Below, piece by piece: positions 28,823 through 36,903 of a DNA stretch of 64,000 nucleotides; the first letter of the stretch is position 1, and the number at the start of each line of letters is the position of its first letter. Under the pieces are notes generated by a model. It ran no database searches. It was not told the DNA's origin and was given only the letters and a program-made list of their open reading frames with translations. This DNA comes from Collinsella sp. (lineage in GTDB: Bacteria; Actinomycetota; Coriobacteriia; Coriobacteriales; Coriobacteriaceae). The translations under genes and the position numbers were made by a program. The DNA lies in the NCBI GenBank assembly GCA_018378775.1, contig JAGZWV010000005.1, forward strand, positions 5,452 to 69,451, written 5' to 3'.

Positions 28823-30024
28823 CGCTCAAGCTGGGCCAGCAGCTCCTCGACGACCTCGACGGCATCACCGACAACCTTGTACTGGGCAGCACCAAAGATG
28901 GGGGCATCCGGATCCTCGTTGATGGCGATAATGCACTCCGCCCCACCGATGCCGGCAAGATGCTGGATGGCGCCCGAAACACCGATACTCACGAGAAGCT
29001 TAGGCGAAACCGATACGCCCGTCTGGCCAATCTGATGGCGATACTCCAACCAGCCGGCCTCCACGACAGGTCGCGTGCAGCCAAGCTCGGCTCCCAGGGC
29101 CTCGGCGAGCTTTCGCATCAGCGGCAGGTTTTTCTTGGAACCAATGCCGCGACCCACCACGACCAGGCGCTCGGCATCGGTGATCGAAGCCTGCTGTCCC
29201 CACTCCTCGGCGGCAATCGAGATCTCGACACGAGCCTTAGCATCATCCGCAAGTGATATCTGGGTGATCGTGCCGGAGCGGCCGTAGTCAAAGTCGGGCG
29301 CCTTAAAGATGCCGGGACGCACCGTTGCCATCTGGGGACGATGATTGGGGCAGACGATGGTGGCCATCAGGTTGCCGCCAAACGCCGGACGCGTCTGTTG
29401 CAGCATTCCCGTCTCCGTATCCATCGAAAGTACGGTGCAGTCAGCCGTAAGGCCCGTCTGCAAGCGCACGGCAACGCCGGGTGCCAGTTCGCGGCCAAAA
29501 GCGGTCGCGCCGTATAAGATGGCCTCGGGTTTGCGTTCGGCTACCAAATCGCAGATCAAGCGGGCGTAGACCTCCGCATCGTTTTGGCGCAGGCGCTCGT
29601 CGCGACAGGCCAGGACCTCGTCCGCGCCGGCACAAACCAGATGCTCCAGGTCGCCGAGAGAACCCTCGGGACCCATACCGACCAGTGCCACCAGACGGCA
29701 ACCGCGCGCATCGGCAAGCTCGCGGCCCTTGCCCATAAGCTCATAGGCAACGGGAGTCACTGTATCGTGCTCGTCGGTCTGAGCGAATACCCAAATGTCT
29801 CGATACGCATCAAGGTCCACCGCACCAGCGGCCTCATCACGCTCGATCGAGATAGCGTTGACAGGGCAGGCGTCGACGCACCCACCGCATAGGATGCAGC
29901 CGTCGGTTACGTGGGCGCATCGGTTGGGTCGCTCGCCTTCCACTACGATGCCGCCCGAAGCACAGGCGCGAACGCAGCGACCGCAGCCGATACAGGCTTC
30001 GCTATCGATAATCAGTCCGCTCAT
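28819..30024 (-). CDS. etfA: Electron transfer flavoprotein alpha subunit with N-terminal ferredoxin domain
   Basis: 401 residues. The first 70 form a double [4Fe-4S] ferredoxin: CIGCGRCVRAC and CILCGGCVDACP. ETF-alpha follows from about residue 75, with the FAD-binding C-terminal part (VVGRGIGSKKNLPLMRKLAEALGA, then QIGQTGVSVSPKLLVSIGVSGAIQHLAGI). A ferredoxin domain on EtfA is known from electron-bifurcating or confurcating ETFs such as those partnering lactate dehydrogenase or caffeyl-CoA reductase. The ATG directly follows the etfB stop with GAGGGGA upstream. Last gene of the dehydrogenase-etfB-etfA operon. Confidence 0.94.
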   Translation of the reverse strand: MSGLIIDSEACIGCGRCVRACASGGIVVEGERPNRCAHVTDGCILCGGCVDACPVNAISIERDEAAGAVDLDAYRDIWVFAQTDEHDTVTPVAYELMGKGRELADARGCRLVALVGMGPEGSLGDLEHLVCAGADEVLACRDERLRQNDAEVYARLICDLVAERKPEAILYGATAFGRELAPGVAVRLQTGLTADCTVLSMDTETGMLQQTRPAFGGNLMATIVCPNHRPQMATVRPGIFKAPDFDYGRSGTITQISLADDAKARVEISIAAEEWGQQASITDAERLVVVGRGIGSKKNLPLMRKLAEALGAELGCTRPVVEAGWLEYRHQIGQTGVSVSPKLLVSIGVSGAIQHLAGIGGAECIIAINEDPDAPIFGAAQYKVVGDAVEVVEELLAQLER

Positions 30025-30840
30025 CTACGCCATCCCCTCGATAATCTTGGCAAGTTTTACCGCCTGCTCGGACGCCGTTCCCTCAACGGCCTCGCACGTT
30101 TGGTCACGGTCGGGCACAAACGAGCGCACGACCTGTGTCGGCGACCCGGCAAGACCGCAACGCGCGGGGTCGGCGTTCACGTCGGCGGCACTGACCACGC
30201 GCACGTCCGCCTCCTCCGCCGCGCGAATACCGGCAATACTCGGCATACGCAACTGGCCAATCTCCTTGGCAGTCGTCATCGCGCACGGCATCTCAAGATA
30301 CACCGTCTCCTCGCCGGCATCGCATCCGTGAATGAGCGCCAGCGAGCCACAGGTCGTAAAGCCCGCGCTCTGCACGCAACTCACGTCGGTCACGCAGGGA
30401 ATCTCAAAGGCACCGGCAAGCTCGGGACCAATCTGGGCCGTATCGCCATCCACCGCCATCTTGCCGCAGATGAGCAGGTCGAAGTCCTCGTCGAGCGCCT
30501 CGATGCCGCATTTGAGAGCATAGGTGGTCGCCAGGGTATCGGCACCTGCAAAGGCGCGATCGGTCAGCAGCAGCGCGTCGTCGGCGCCTCGGGCGATGCA
30601 GTCGCGCAGCAGCGACTCGGTCGCGGGGATGCCCATCGACACCACCGTCACGCGCACATCCATGCCAAAGCCGATAAAGTCGTCCTTCAGCGCCAGCGCG
30701 CATTCCAAAGCGCTCGCATCAAAGGGATTAATGACCGCCTGCTTGCCATCGCGCACGATGGTATTGGTCTTGGGGTCCATCTTGACCTCGGTGCTGCCCG
30801 GCACGGCCTTGACGCACACCACCATATGGAAATCGCTCAT
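30025..30840 (-). CDS. etfB: Electron transfer flavoprotein beta subunit
   Basis: 271 residues, heterodimer partner of the adjacent EtfA. VVCVKAVPGSTEVKMDPKTNT and NPFDASALECALALKD are typical of EtfB/FixA. The middle segment with DTAQIGPELAGAFEIPCVTDV also fits. Start ATG 30840 is used because AGGGGG lies 9 bases upstream, two bases after the dehydrogenase stop. Sequence alone does not show whether the beta subunit binds a bifurcating FAD or AMP. Confidence 0.94.
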   Translation of the reverse strand: MSDFHMVVCVKAVPGSTEVKMDPKTNTIVRDGKQAVINPFDASALECALALKDDFIGFGMDVRVTVVSMGIPATESLLRDCIARGADDALLLTDRAFAGADTLATTYALKCGIEALDEDFDLLICGKMAVDGDTAQIGPELAGAFEIPCVTDVSCVQSAGFTTCGSLALIHGCDAGEETVYLEMPCAMTTAKEIGQLRMPSIAGIRAAEEADVRVVSAADVNADPARCGLAGSPTQVVRSFVPDRDQTCEAVEGTASEQAVKLAKIIEGMA

Positions 30841-30842
30841 CT

Positions 30843-32444
30843 TCACGCGCCCCCTTTCTGGACGAGCTCATCCAAGAGCTTCTCCGAAAACAGGTTGCCG
30901 CGACCCAGCTGCCCGTCGGGATCGAGCTGGAGCTTGAGCCGCGCCGACTCGACCATGGCCTCGTGACCGTACATCGTCTCTAAGAAGCCCGCCTTGATCT
31001 TGCCGACGCCGTGCTCGGCAGAAACGGCACCGCCCATAGCCGTTACCTCCGCAGCCCACTGGGCAAACAGCTCGCCACCGCGACGGTAGTCCTGCGCATC
31101 GCGCGGCAGGATGTTCACATGCAGATGGTTGTTACCGATGTGCCCCCAGGCAGCAGATTCAAGCCCGCTTTCGGCCAGTGTGCGGCGATAGAGGGCCACG
31201 ACATCGGCAAGGCGTGCATTGGGCACCGACATGTCCGAACCCAGTTTGGTGATGGTGGGATCCGTGCGGCGACGCTCGTCGATAAGCATGTTGACGCTCT
31301 CGGGGACCGCATGGCGGAAGAACCGCTGACACTCGCGATCGACCTCGGTGCGCGCGACCCATGTCGCATCGTCGCGGCCACCCGCAAACTCGAGCACCCA
31401 TCCCAGGTGGTACAGTTCCTCGGTCGCCTGGGCCTCGTCATCGCAGTCGAGCTCCACGTAGACACAGACCTTGGCCTCTTTGTCGAGCGCCGGCAGCGAG
31501 GCAAACGCCGTCGACTGCTCGCGCTGGCGACGTAGAATATCCAGGGCGCCAGCGTCGAAGTACTCGATGGCAGCCGCATGGGACAGGACGGGACGCATGG
31601 AATCGGTAAAGGACACGGCCTTGTCTTCGCTATCGAAAAAGCAGCTCACACCCCAAACGACCGCAGGCGCCGCCTGCAGGGCAATCTCGAGCTCGGTGAT
31701 AACGCCGAGCGTGCCGCAAGCACCGATAAAGAGGTCGATGGCGTCCATTTCGTCCGCAACGAAATAGCCTGAGGCATTTTTTGTCTTGGGCATGGTATAG
31801 CCGGGAAGATCGAGCTCGAGAGTACGGCCCACTACCGTCACGAGCGACAGGTGGCGGCCCTGGGCAAAAGCCTCGCCGCGCTGAAGCTCAAGCAAATCGC
31901 CATCAGCCAGCGCGACGTGGAGTCCCGTGATATGTGGGCGCATGGGACCGTAGGCGTAGCTGCGGGCACCAGAGGCGTTACATGCCGCCATGCCGCCCAG
32001 ACAGGCAGATGCCTCGGTGGGATCGGTGGGAAAGAACTGCTCGGGGGCCTCTTGGAACTCCTCGTAGGCCTCAAGCGATGCCTGGTCCCAACCAGCAGTC
32101 GGCAGCACCTTCTTGCTCAGCTGCTTGCGCAGCTCCGAGAGCACAACGCCCGGCTCCACGCGCAGCAGAAATTGGCCTTGTTCATCGCGGCGAAGGCCCA
32201 AGTAGCGATTCATACGGGAAGTATTGAGGATATGCCCGCCGTGGGGCACGGCACCGGCGGCAAGGCCGGTTCGGGCGCCCTGAACCGTTACCGGGACACG
32301 CTCGGCATGGAGCTTTTCCAAAATGGCACGGACCTCGTCTTCCGTTGTCGGAAACGAGATGCTCGAGGCCTCGCCCGATGCGCGAGACTCATCGCGACCA
32401 TACTCTTCGAACTCGTCGGTGAAGGGTTTGATGGTTGCAGACAC
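30843..32444 (-). CDS. FAD-linked dehydrogenase, GlcD / lactate dehydrogenase type
   Basis: 533-residue flavoprotein of the vanillyl-alcohol-oxidase fold. The FAD-binding region carries PVTVQGARTGLAAGAVPHGGHIL near residue 55 and ATNASGARSYAYG-type ACNASGARSYAYG near 155. The C-terminal domain ends with GHIGNNHLHVNILP and AEHGVGKIK, usual for D-lactate or glycolate dehydrogenases. It is upstream of and nearly overlaps etfB, so it very probably passes electrons to EtfAB. Start GTG 32444 has GGGGGAG upstream. Lactate is the best-known substrate of this gene arrangement; other 2-hydroxy acids are possible. Confidence 0.9.
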   Translation of the reverse strand: MSATIKPFTDEFEEYGRDESRASGEASSISFPTTEDEVRAILEKLHAERVPVTVQGARTGLAAGAVPHGGHILNTSRMNRYLGLRRDEQGQFLLRVEPGVVLSELRKQLSKKVLPTAGWDQASLEAYEEFQEAPEQFFPTDPTEASACLGGMAACNASGARSYAYGPMRPHITGLHVALADGDLLELQRGEAFAQGRHLSLVTVVGRTLELDLPGYTMPKTKNASGYFVADEMDAIDLFIGACGTLGVITELEIALQAAPAVVWGVSCFFDSEDKAVSFTDSMRPVLSHAAAIEYFDAGALDILRRQREQSTAFASLPALDKEAKVCVYVELDCDDEAQATEELYHLGWVLEFAGGRDDATWVARTEVDRECQRFFRHAVPESVNMLIDERRRTDPTITKLGSDMSVPNARLADVVALYRRTLAESGLESAAWGHIGNNHLHVNILPRDAQDYRRGGELFAQWAAEVTAMGGAVSAEHGVGKIKAGFLETMYGHEAMVESARLKLQLDPDGQLGRGNLFSEKLLDELVQKGGA

Positions 32445-32790
32445 GCGAACTCCCCCTTTAGCTAACTACAGTGTTTGCAGGGAGATGTTACCGCATCGTT
32501 TCATCGACGTGTTCGAGACCGTCTCCATAATTGGCGATTTTTACGTTCGTGCAATTCGGCGAGCGGCTTGATTTCCTCGGCAGACGATGCTTTTGACACA
32601 TATGGCCCCGCCGTCGCCGACCGCGCGATTGTCGCTTGAAAAAAGTTGGAGTATTTTTTGCCGCCTTTTACCTGCGGAGACACCAATCCGTCAAGCATTT
32701 GGTCAGCAATTGGTCAAGTAGTGGCTGATACCGTCGGCATCGACAGCCAAAACCGACAGAAGTTTTGGCCCCAGAAGCAGGGAGGTTCCC
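32445..32790. other. 346-base intergenic region, no gene recognised
   Basis: Between divergent operons. It holds a possible rightward promoter (TTGTCG at 32629-32634, 18 bases, TATTTT at 32653-32658), a small palindrome GAGACCGTCTC near 32517, and two TTGGTCA direct repeats (32700-32706 and 32711-32717). A 65-codon leftward frame in it lacks an RBS. The length without coding suggests a regulatory leader or RNA, but nothing specific is identifiable. Confidence 0.4.
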
Positions 32791-33087
32791 ATGGCATATT
32801 ACTGGCCCCAGTACGGCATCGCCATCGAAGTCGACGACGATCCCCATCTCCTGCCTTTCGACGAAGAGGCATTCCCCGATACGACGGTCTACCACGTTAC
32901 CACCGATGTGATCTGCGACCCCGAGTCGTTCTCGGCGCTCGCCCACCGCATCGCGCATATCCACGACATCGAGCTCCCTCCCGACTTCGACGAGCTTGTC
33001 TACTCACGCCGCCTGATGCTTCACATGCTCTTTGGAGCGAACCCGTCCACCTTTGCGCACATCTATACCGCCAAGGATGCCGCATGA
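32791..33087 (+). CDS. Small protein resembling part of a Vsr/DUF559-like nuclease fold
   Basis: 98 residues, soluble, acidic. GGGAGG lies just upstream of the ATG. The N-terminus WPQYGIAIEVDDDPH looks like the central strand of PD-(D/E)XK nucleases of the Vsr/DUF559 kind, and YHVTTDVICDPESFSALAHRI resembles the following strand and helix. Only about half the domain would be present, and no second catalytic residue is visible, so it is either a degenerate copy or a small protein of another family. Its stop overlaps the next start (ATGA), placing it first in the surface-protein cluster. Confidence 0.55.
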   Translation: MAYYWPQYGIAIEVDDDPHLLPFDEEAFPDTTVYHVTTDVICDPESFSALAHRIAHIHDIELPPDFDELVYSRRLMLHMLFGANPSTFAHIYTAKDAA

Positions 33088-33593
33088 GCGCGAAGAAGCC
33101 ACCCCACTTTGCAGGCCTGGGTCGTCGCAAGAAGCTCATCCTTGCCTGTTTGGCCATCGTCTGTGCCCTTGTCGCCGTAGGACTATACGCTTGGCAGTCG
33201 CAGCCCGTACCCGAGGCGGGCGCTTCGGTTACGACGGCCGAGGGCAAAACGCGTCAGGAAATCCAAGATGAGCTCGACGCCATCGTCCGCGACAACATGA
33301 TGACGATTTCGGTCGCACCGGTCGCTCAGCTGCAGGAGGACGGCAAGCTGCGCGTCAACGTGCAAAACGTCCAAGACAATAAATTTCCCCAGCGATTCCG
33401 CGTCATCCAAAACGACGAGACCATGTACGAATCCGGTGTGGTCGAGACCGGCAAGACAATCGAAACGTGCCCCGCCGGCGACATCAAAGAAGGCGAGGCG
33501 TACATCGAGATCCAGGCACTCGATGCCAAGACCCTCGACAGCCACGGCAATCCGACACGTGTCAAGGTGCGGGTTGAGCAAGCCGAGAACTAG
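33084..33593 (+). CDS. Membrane-anchored extracytoplasmic protein of unknown function
   Basis: 169 residues. A basic stretch (GRRKK) precedes one membrane helix (LILACLAIVCALVAVGLYAW, residues 16-35), leaving about 130 residues outside. The outer part has a beta-rich region with LRVNVQNVQDNKFPQRFRV, TMYESGVVETGKTIE and AYIEIQALDA, like an immunoglobulin-type fold. Start 33084 overlaps the previous stop by four bases. The much longer frame beginning at 32646 is not used. Family not recognised. Confidence 0.75.
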   Translation: MSAKKPPHFAGLGRRKKLILACLAIVCALVAVGLYAWQSQPVPEAGASVTTAEGKTRQEIQDELDAIVRDNMMTISVAPVAQLQEDGKLRVNVQNVQDNKFPQRFRVIQNDETMYESGVVETGKTIETCPAGDIKEGEAYIEIQALDAKTLDSHGNPTRVKVRVEQAEN

Positions 33594-33683
33594 CTTTTCC
33601 GGCCGACGCGGCACCGCACGCAATTCACCAGCATTCGTCCAATCATCGCGGGGACGGCCCGCGGCGAATAGAAAGGAACGACC

Positions 33684-34283
33684 ATGGACATCACCAGGAA
33701 CATGAACGGAGCCAGAGCGCTCGTCGTGGGCGCAGGGCTCGCGCTCGCGCTCGCAATGGGCGCCGCCCCGACGCCAGCTATGGCAGCCGGGCGCGTTGGA
33801 ACCACGAAAGTAATGGTCAGGACCGAGATCGACAACGTTGAGTTCAAAGTTCCGACGGTTATTCCCTTCGTCGCCAAGGCCGACGGCACGCTTCAGGGCC
33901 CCTCAGAAGACGCGACCACCATCGACAATCATTCGGCCTACGGCATCCATGTCACCAACATGAAGATCGACGCCATGAACACCTGGACCATTGCTGCCGA
34001 CGCCAAAGCCGGAACCGCACAGAACTCCATCGACTTTAAGGTCGGCCCCGACGGCGCACTCCAGAACGCCAGCGCCGCAACGCAGGGAACGGGCCTCGAT
34101 CTTTCCAAGAATGCAGCCTTCGACATGGGCTACCAGGGCATTGCCGGTGGCACGGACAAAATTAAGCTCAAGACAAGCGGAAACGTCGCCCGCGTCACGC
34201 GCGACATCTTCCGCGTAACCGGCGAAGGCGATCAGGTTGCAACGATCACCTGGACGGTCGAGCCCGGTGCGCACACGGCATAA
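33684..34283 (+). CDS. Secreted beta-rich surface protein
   Basis: 199 residues with a clear signal peptide (hydrophobic LVVGAGLALALAMGAAP, cleavage after PAMA). The mature protein alternates short beta strands and closes with ATITWTVEPG, which recalls the end of WxL-type wall-binding domains though the canonical WxL motif is not exact. Contains VPTVIPFVAKADGTLQGPS and HSAYGIHVTNMKID. GAAAGGA precedes the ATG at 33684. No catalytic motif, so a structural or adhesive role is likely. Confidence 0.7.
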   Translation: MDITRNMNGARALVVGAGLALALAMGAAPTPAMAAGRVGTTKVMVRTEIDNVEFKVPTVIPFVAKADGTLQGPSEDATTIDNHSAYGIHVTNMKIDAMNTWTIAADAKAGTAQNSIDFKVGPDGALQNASAATQGTGLDLSKNAAFDMGYQGIAGGTDKIKLKTSGNVARVTRDIFRVTGEGDQVATITWTVEPGAHTA

Positions 34284-34548
34284 GGCCGTCGCCCTGGCCG
34301 CCGCCGTCAGCATCCTAGCGTTTGGGCCAGCCATGGCCTTTGCCCAGCAAGAACAGGCGCAGGCCGCCACGCAAGTGACGGTCGACCTCTCGGAGCTCGA
34401 CCGCAGCGACCGCGAGGAACCGTTGGCGCAGACAGGCGACAAACGATGGCTCTTGGCAGCAGGCGCCGCAGCAGCAGGCGCGGGAACCGCCGGCCTCGGT
34501 CTGCACATCAAACACAGCCAGAAACAAAACATGAACAGGCCGCACTAA
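34267..34548 (+). CDS. Small wall-anchored protein with LAQTG sorting signal
   Basis: 93 residues starting at GTG 34267, overlapping the previous gene by 17 bases. The N-terminus (VRTRHK then AVALAAAVSILAFGPAMAFA) is a signal peptide. The C-terminus is a sorting signal: EEPLAQTGDKRW, then a hydrophobic LLAAGAAAAGAGTAGLGL and basic HIKHSQKQ tail. LAxTG is the motif used by class E sortases of actinobacteria. Only about 35 residues separate signal peptide and anchor, so it may serve as a base or minor subunit. A TTG start at 34237 is a less likely alternative. Confidence 0.7.
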   Translation: MRTRHKAVALAAAVSILAFGPAMAFAQQEQAQAATQVTVDLSELDRSDREEPLAQTGDKRWLLAAGAAAAGAGTAGLGLHIKHSQKQNMNRPH

Positions 34549-34566
34549 ATTAGCTAAGGAGACCCC

Positions 34567-35979
34567 ATGGCATCGAAGAACCTTTTGCCCGTCGTCGCAC
34601 TCTGCGGCGCGCTCGCAACCGGAACGCCTGTCGCCGCTTGGGCGACTCCTGTCATGGCAGACTCCTTACCAGCGGCCCTAAGCTCCGCACCAAATCCGTC
34701 GAGCACCATTGCGTGCAAGCGTTTTTCGATCGCACAGGCCGCAATCTCAACCTCGGGATGCCTTCGTCGTAATACGGACGGCTCGATAGTCGTGGATATC
34801 AATCGTTCGAACAAGGCAAACGGCTCCCAGGCGGGGTGCGCCGTCTGCACGTGGCGCTCGGTTGTGCTCGATGCAGATGGCGATCCATGCAATTTAGAGC
34901 TGCGCATCGACATCGCTTCGGTCGATGACTCGGCGAACGGAGCGAAGGTCGCCTTCGACGGTACGTTTTTTGAGAAAGGAGGCGGTATATGTCTGGGCTG
35001 CGCCGCCGCGAATGCAGACGACACGCAGCCCACCCTCTCATTCACGGCATTGTTGCGGATAACCAAAGCCAGCACCGACGCCGTCGCAACGGGAGAGACC
35101 CCCCTGTTGTTCTACGCCGACAATGCCGAAGGCGCCAAAATCAAAGACGATAAGCAAAACGGGTCGCTCAGCCTTACTCGAGGGGCGAAACTCTGCCCTA
35201 TCGAGATCGATGTCCAAACGCAAGACAGGCAGCACGTACTTGCCGACCCGGCGCTCCTCGAAATGGAATGGAATGGAGCTGGAGCCATCGGGGTCGCTCC
35301 CTTTGTATTGAACGAAATGGCCTTCCCATCAAAAGATGGCACCACGAACGCAGCCATAACAGAGGAGAAAGCAGACAGCGCGCCACTGCCGACAAACGGC
35401 ATCTCCGCCCCTTCAGAGGAACCGGATGAAGCTGTTATCGAGCCAAACGATCCCCAACTCGAGGACAGCCTAGGCCTTGCGACGTCCCAAGATGTCGATG
35501 AGGGCAACTGCTGCATGCTCACCGCACTCGACCACACGACGACCGTCGATGCAGCAAGCATCGAAGTTGCCGCGGCCAATCAACCTGTTCGCAAATCTGC
35601 CATCATTGCATTTCCGGAGTCCGTCGAGGTCGTCTTTTTGCCATCGGGTGAAATCGTGGCACCAACATTGCTCACCTTGTTAGGCGCCAAGAATACTCGG
35701 AACGAAATCAAAAAGATCACGATCGTCGACCCTGCGACCACTGCCAAGCTGCGCCTATACGCCGTTGCCCCAGATGGAAGCAAAACCTTGGAATTCGATG
35801 GCGACACGCTCCTAGCTTGGCGGCGTCTGGACATTATGGAAGATGTCTCGTACCAGATTGAACTTGAAGGGTTTGACCGCGCCCGAGATGCCGATATCAT
35901 CGCCGCGGGCATCGAGTCCCCGCAACGGCTGATGACGCTACGCTTTGAATACTATCCCTACGTTCCGACGACAACCTAG
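34567..35979 (+). CDS. Large secreted protein, cysteine-rich N-terminal half
   Basis: 470 residues with a signal peptide (LLPVVALCGALATGTPVAAWA). The N-terminal half carries CxxC pairs (CAVC, CLGC) and further cysteines, pointing to metal binding or disulfides. A low-complexity acidic linker (EEPDEAVIEPNDPQLEDSL) lies near residue 285, then a second globular domain with GAKNTRNEIKKITIVDP and the C-terminal YYPYVPTTT. No membrane anchor or sorting motif is seen, so it may be held by its neighbours. AAGGAG precedes the ATG, 18 bases after the LAQTG gene. Family not recognised. Confidence 0.7.
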   Translation: MASKNLLPVVALCGALATGTPVAAWATPVMADSLPAALSSAPNPSSTIACKRFSIAQAAISTSGCLRRNTDGSIVVDINRSNKANGSQAGCAVCTWRSVVLDADGDPCNLELRIDIASVDDSANGAKVAFDGTFFEKGGGICLGCAAANADDTQPTLSFTALLRITKASTDAVATGETPLLFYADNAEGAKIKDDKQNGSLSLTRGAKLCPIEIDVQTQDRQHVLADPALLEMEWNGAGAIGVAPFVLNEMAFPSKDGTTNAAITEEKADSAPLPTNGISAPSEEPDEAVIEPNDPQLEDSLGLATSQDVDEGNCCMLTALDHTTTVDAASIEVAAANQPVRKSAIIAFPESVEVVFLPSGEIVAPTLLTLLGAKNTRNEIKKITIVDPATTAKLRLYAVAPDGSKTLEFDGDTLLAWRRLDIMEDVSYQIELEGFDRARDADIIAAGIESPQRLMTLRFEYYPYVPTTT

Positions 35980-36058
35980 GGCTTTCCCGCTGAACGCCAG
36001 ACTTAATACCACTCATATAACGTATTAGACAAGTCGCGATATGCCCTGCGTTCCATTC

Positions 36059-36067
36059 TGCTACGAT
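36059..36067 (+). promoter_or_regulatory. Extended -10 promoter element before the DUF554 gene
   Basis: TG-C-TACGAT lies 31 bases upstream of the DUF554 start. No clear -35 hexamer is visible. The same TGC-TANGAT pattern precedes the Shango operon. Confidence 0.45.
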
Positions 36068-36097
36068 TGCCAAGGTGGCATCAATACGGGAGGGCTC

Positions 36098-36814
36098 ATG
36101 CCAGGCTTGGGAACAATCATCAACGTTGTGCTTTTGATTGCGGGCGGTCTTTTGGGATTAGCGGGCGGCCGTTTTATCACGCCCCGTATCCAAGATACCC
36201 TTATGAAGGCGTCGGGGCTGTGCGTCCTGTTTATCGGCCTGGGCGGCACCATGCAAAAGATGCTCGTCATCGATGGGAAAGCCCTGGCGACCACCGGCAC
36301 CACCATGCTGATCGTCTCATTTGCGCTCGGCTCGCTTATCGGCGAGGCCATCAACCTGGAGGCCGCCATCGAAAACCTCGGCGAATGGCTCAAGCGCAAG
36401 ACTGGCAGCGAGGGCGATAACGAGTTTACCAACGCTTTTGTCTCGGCTTCACTCACCGTGTGTATCGGCGCCATGGCCATTGTGGGGTCAATCCAGGACG
36501 GCCTGCTCGGCGACTGGTCCACACTCGCCCTGAAGGGTGCACTGGACTGCATCATTGTCTGCACCATGACGGCCTCGCTCGGCCGCGGCTGCATCTTCTC
36601 GGCCCTGCCCGTCGCCGTGTTCCAGGGGACGATCACGCTGTTTGCCGGCGCACTCTCCCCCATCATGACCACCGCAGCCCTCGACAGTCTCTCACTCGTG
36701 GGATCCATGCTCATCTTCTGCGTCGGCGTCAACCTTATCCGATCTCAGACCTTCCGCACGGCCAACATGCTGCCAGCCGTCGTCATTGCCGTCATCTACG
36801 CTCTCCTGTTCTAA
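36098..36814 (+). CDS. DUF554 membrane protein
   Basis: 238-residue membrane protein with about seven hydrophobic segments, and the DUF554 features PGLGTIINVVLLIAGGLLGL at the N-terminus and GxxQDG-type VGSIQDGLLGD near 140. Family function is not established; YdfK/YqgA-like members are predicted transporters. Start 36098 follows GGGAGGG; the longer frame to 36041 is leader. Followed by the Shango operon, from which it is separated by a promoter. Confidence 0.85.
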   Translation: MPGLGTIINVVLLIAGGLLGLAGGRFITPRIQDTLMKASGLCVLFIGLGGTMQKMLVIDGKALATTGTTMLIVSFALGSLIGEAINLEAAIENLGEWLKRKTGSEGDNEFTNAFVSASLTVCIGAMAIVGSIQDGLLGDWSTLALKGALDCIIVCTMTASLGRGCIFSALPVAVFQGTITLFAGALSPIMTTAALDSLSLVGSMLIFCVGVNLIRSQTFRTANMLPAVVIAVIYALLF

Positions 36815-36856
36815 GTCTATCTACATAGCGGTATCTCGAACATCTGTTTGATGCTG

Positions 36857-36865
36857 TGCTATGAT
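36857..36865 (+). promoter_or_regulatory. Extended -10 promoter of the Shango operon
   Basis: TG-C-TATGAT, 39 bases before the GTG start of the first gene. The -35 region is poor, which is typical when an extended -10 is used. Confidence 0.55.
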
Positions 36866-36903
36866 ATGAGGTCACCGACACCGTATAGGGAGAGGAGAGG
36901 GCG

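Noticed and set aside
32501..32698. A 65-codon leftward frame in the gap before the surface cluster
   Set aside because: No RBS, and it runs against the promoter-like element. It may be part of a conserved non-coding region, but I cannot show that it is coding.
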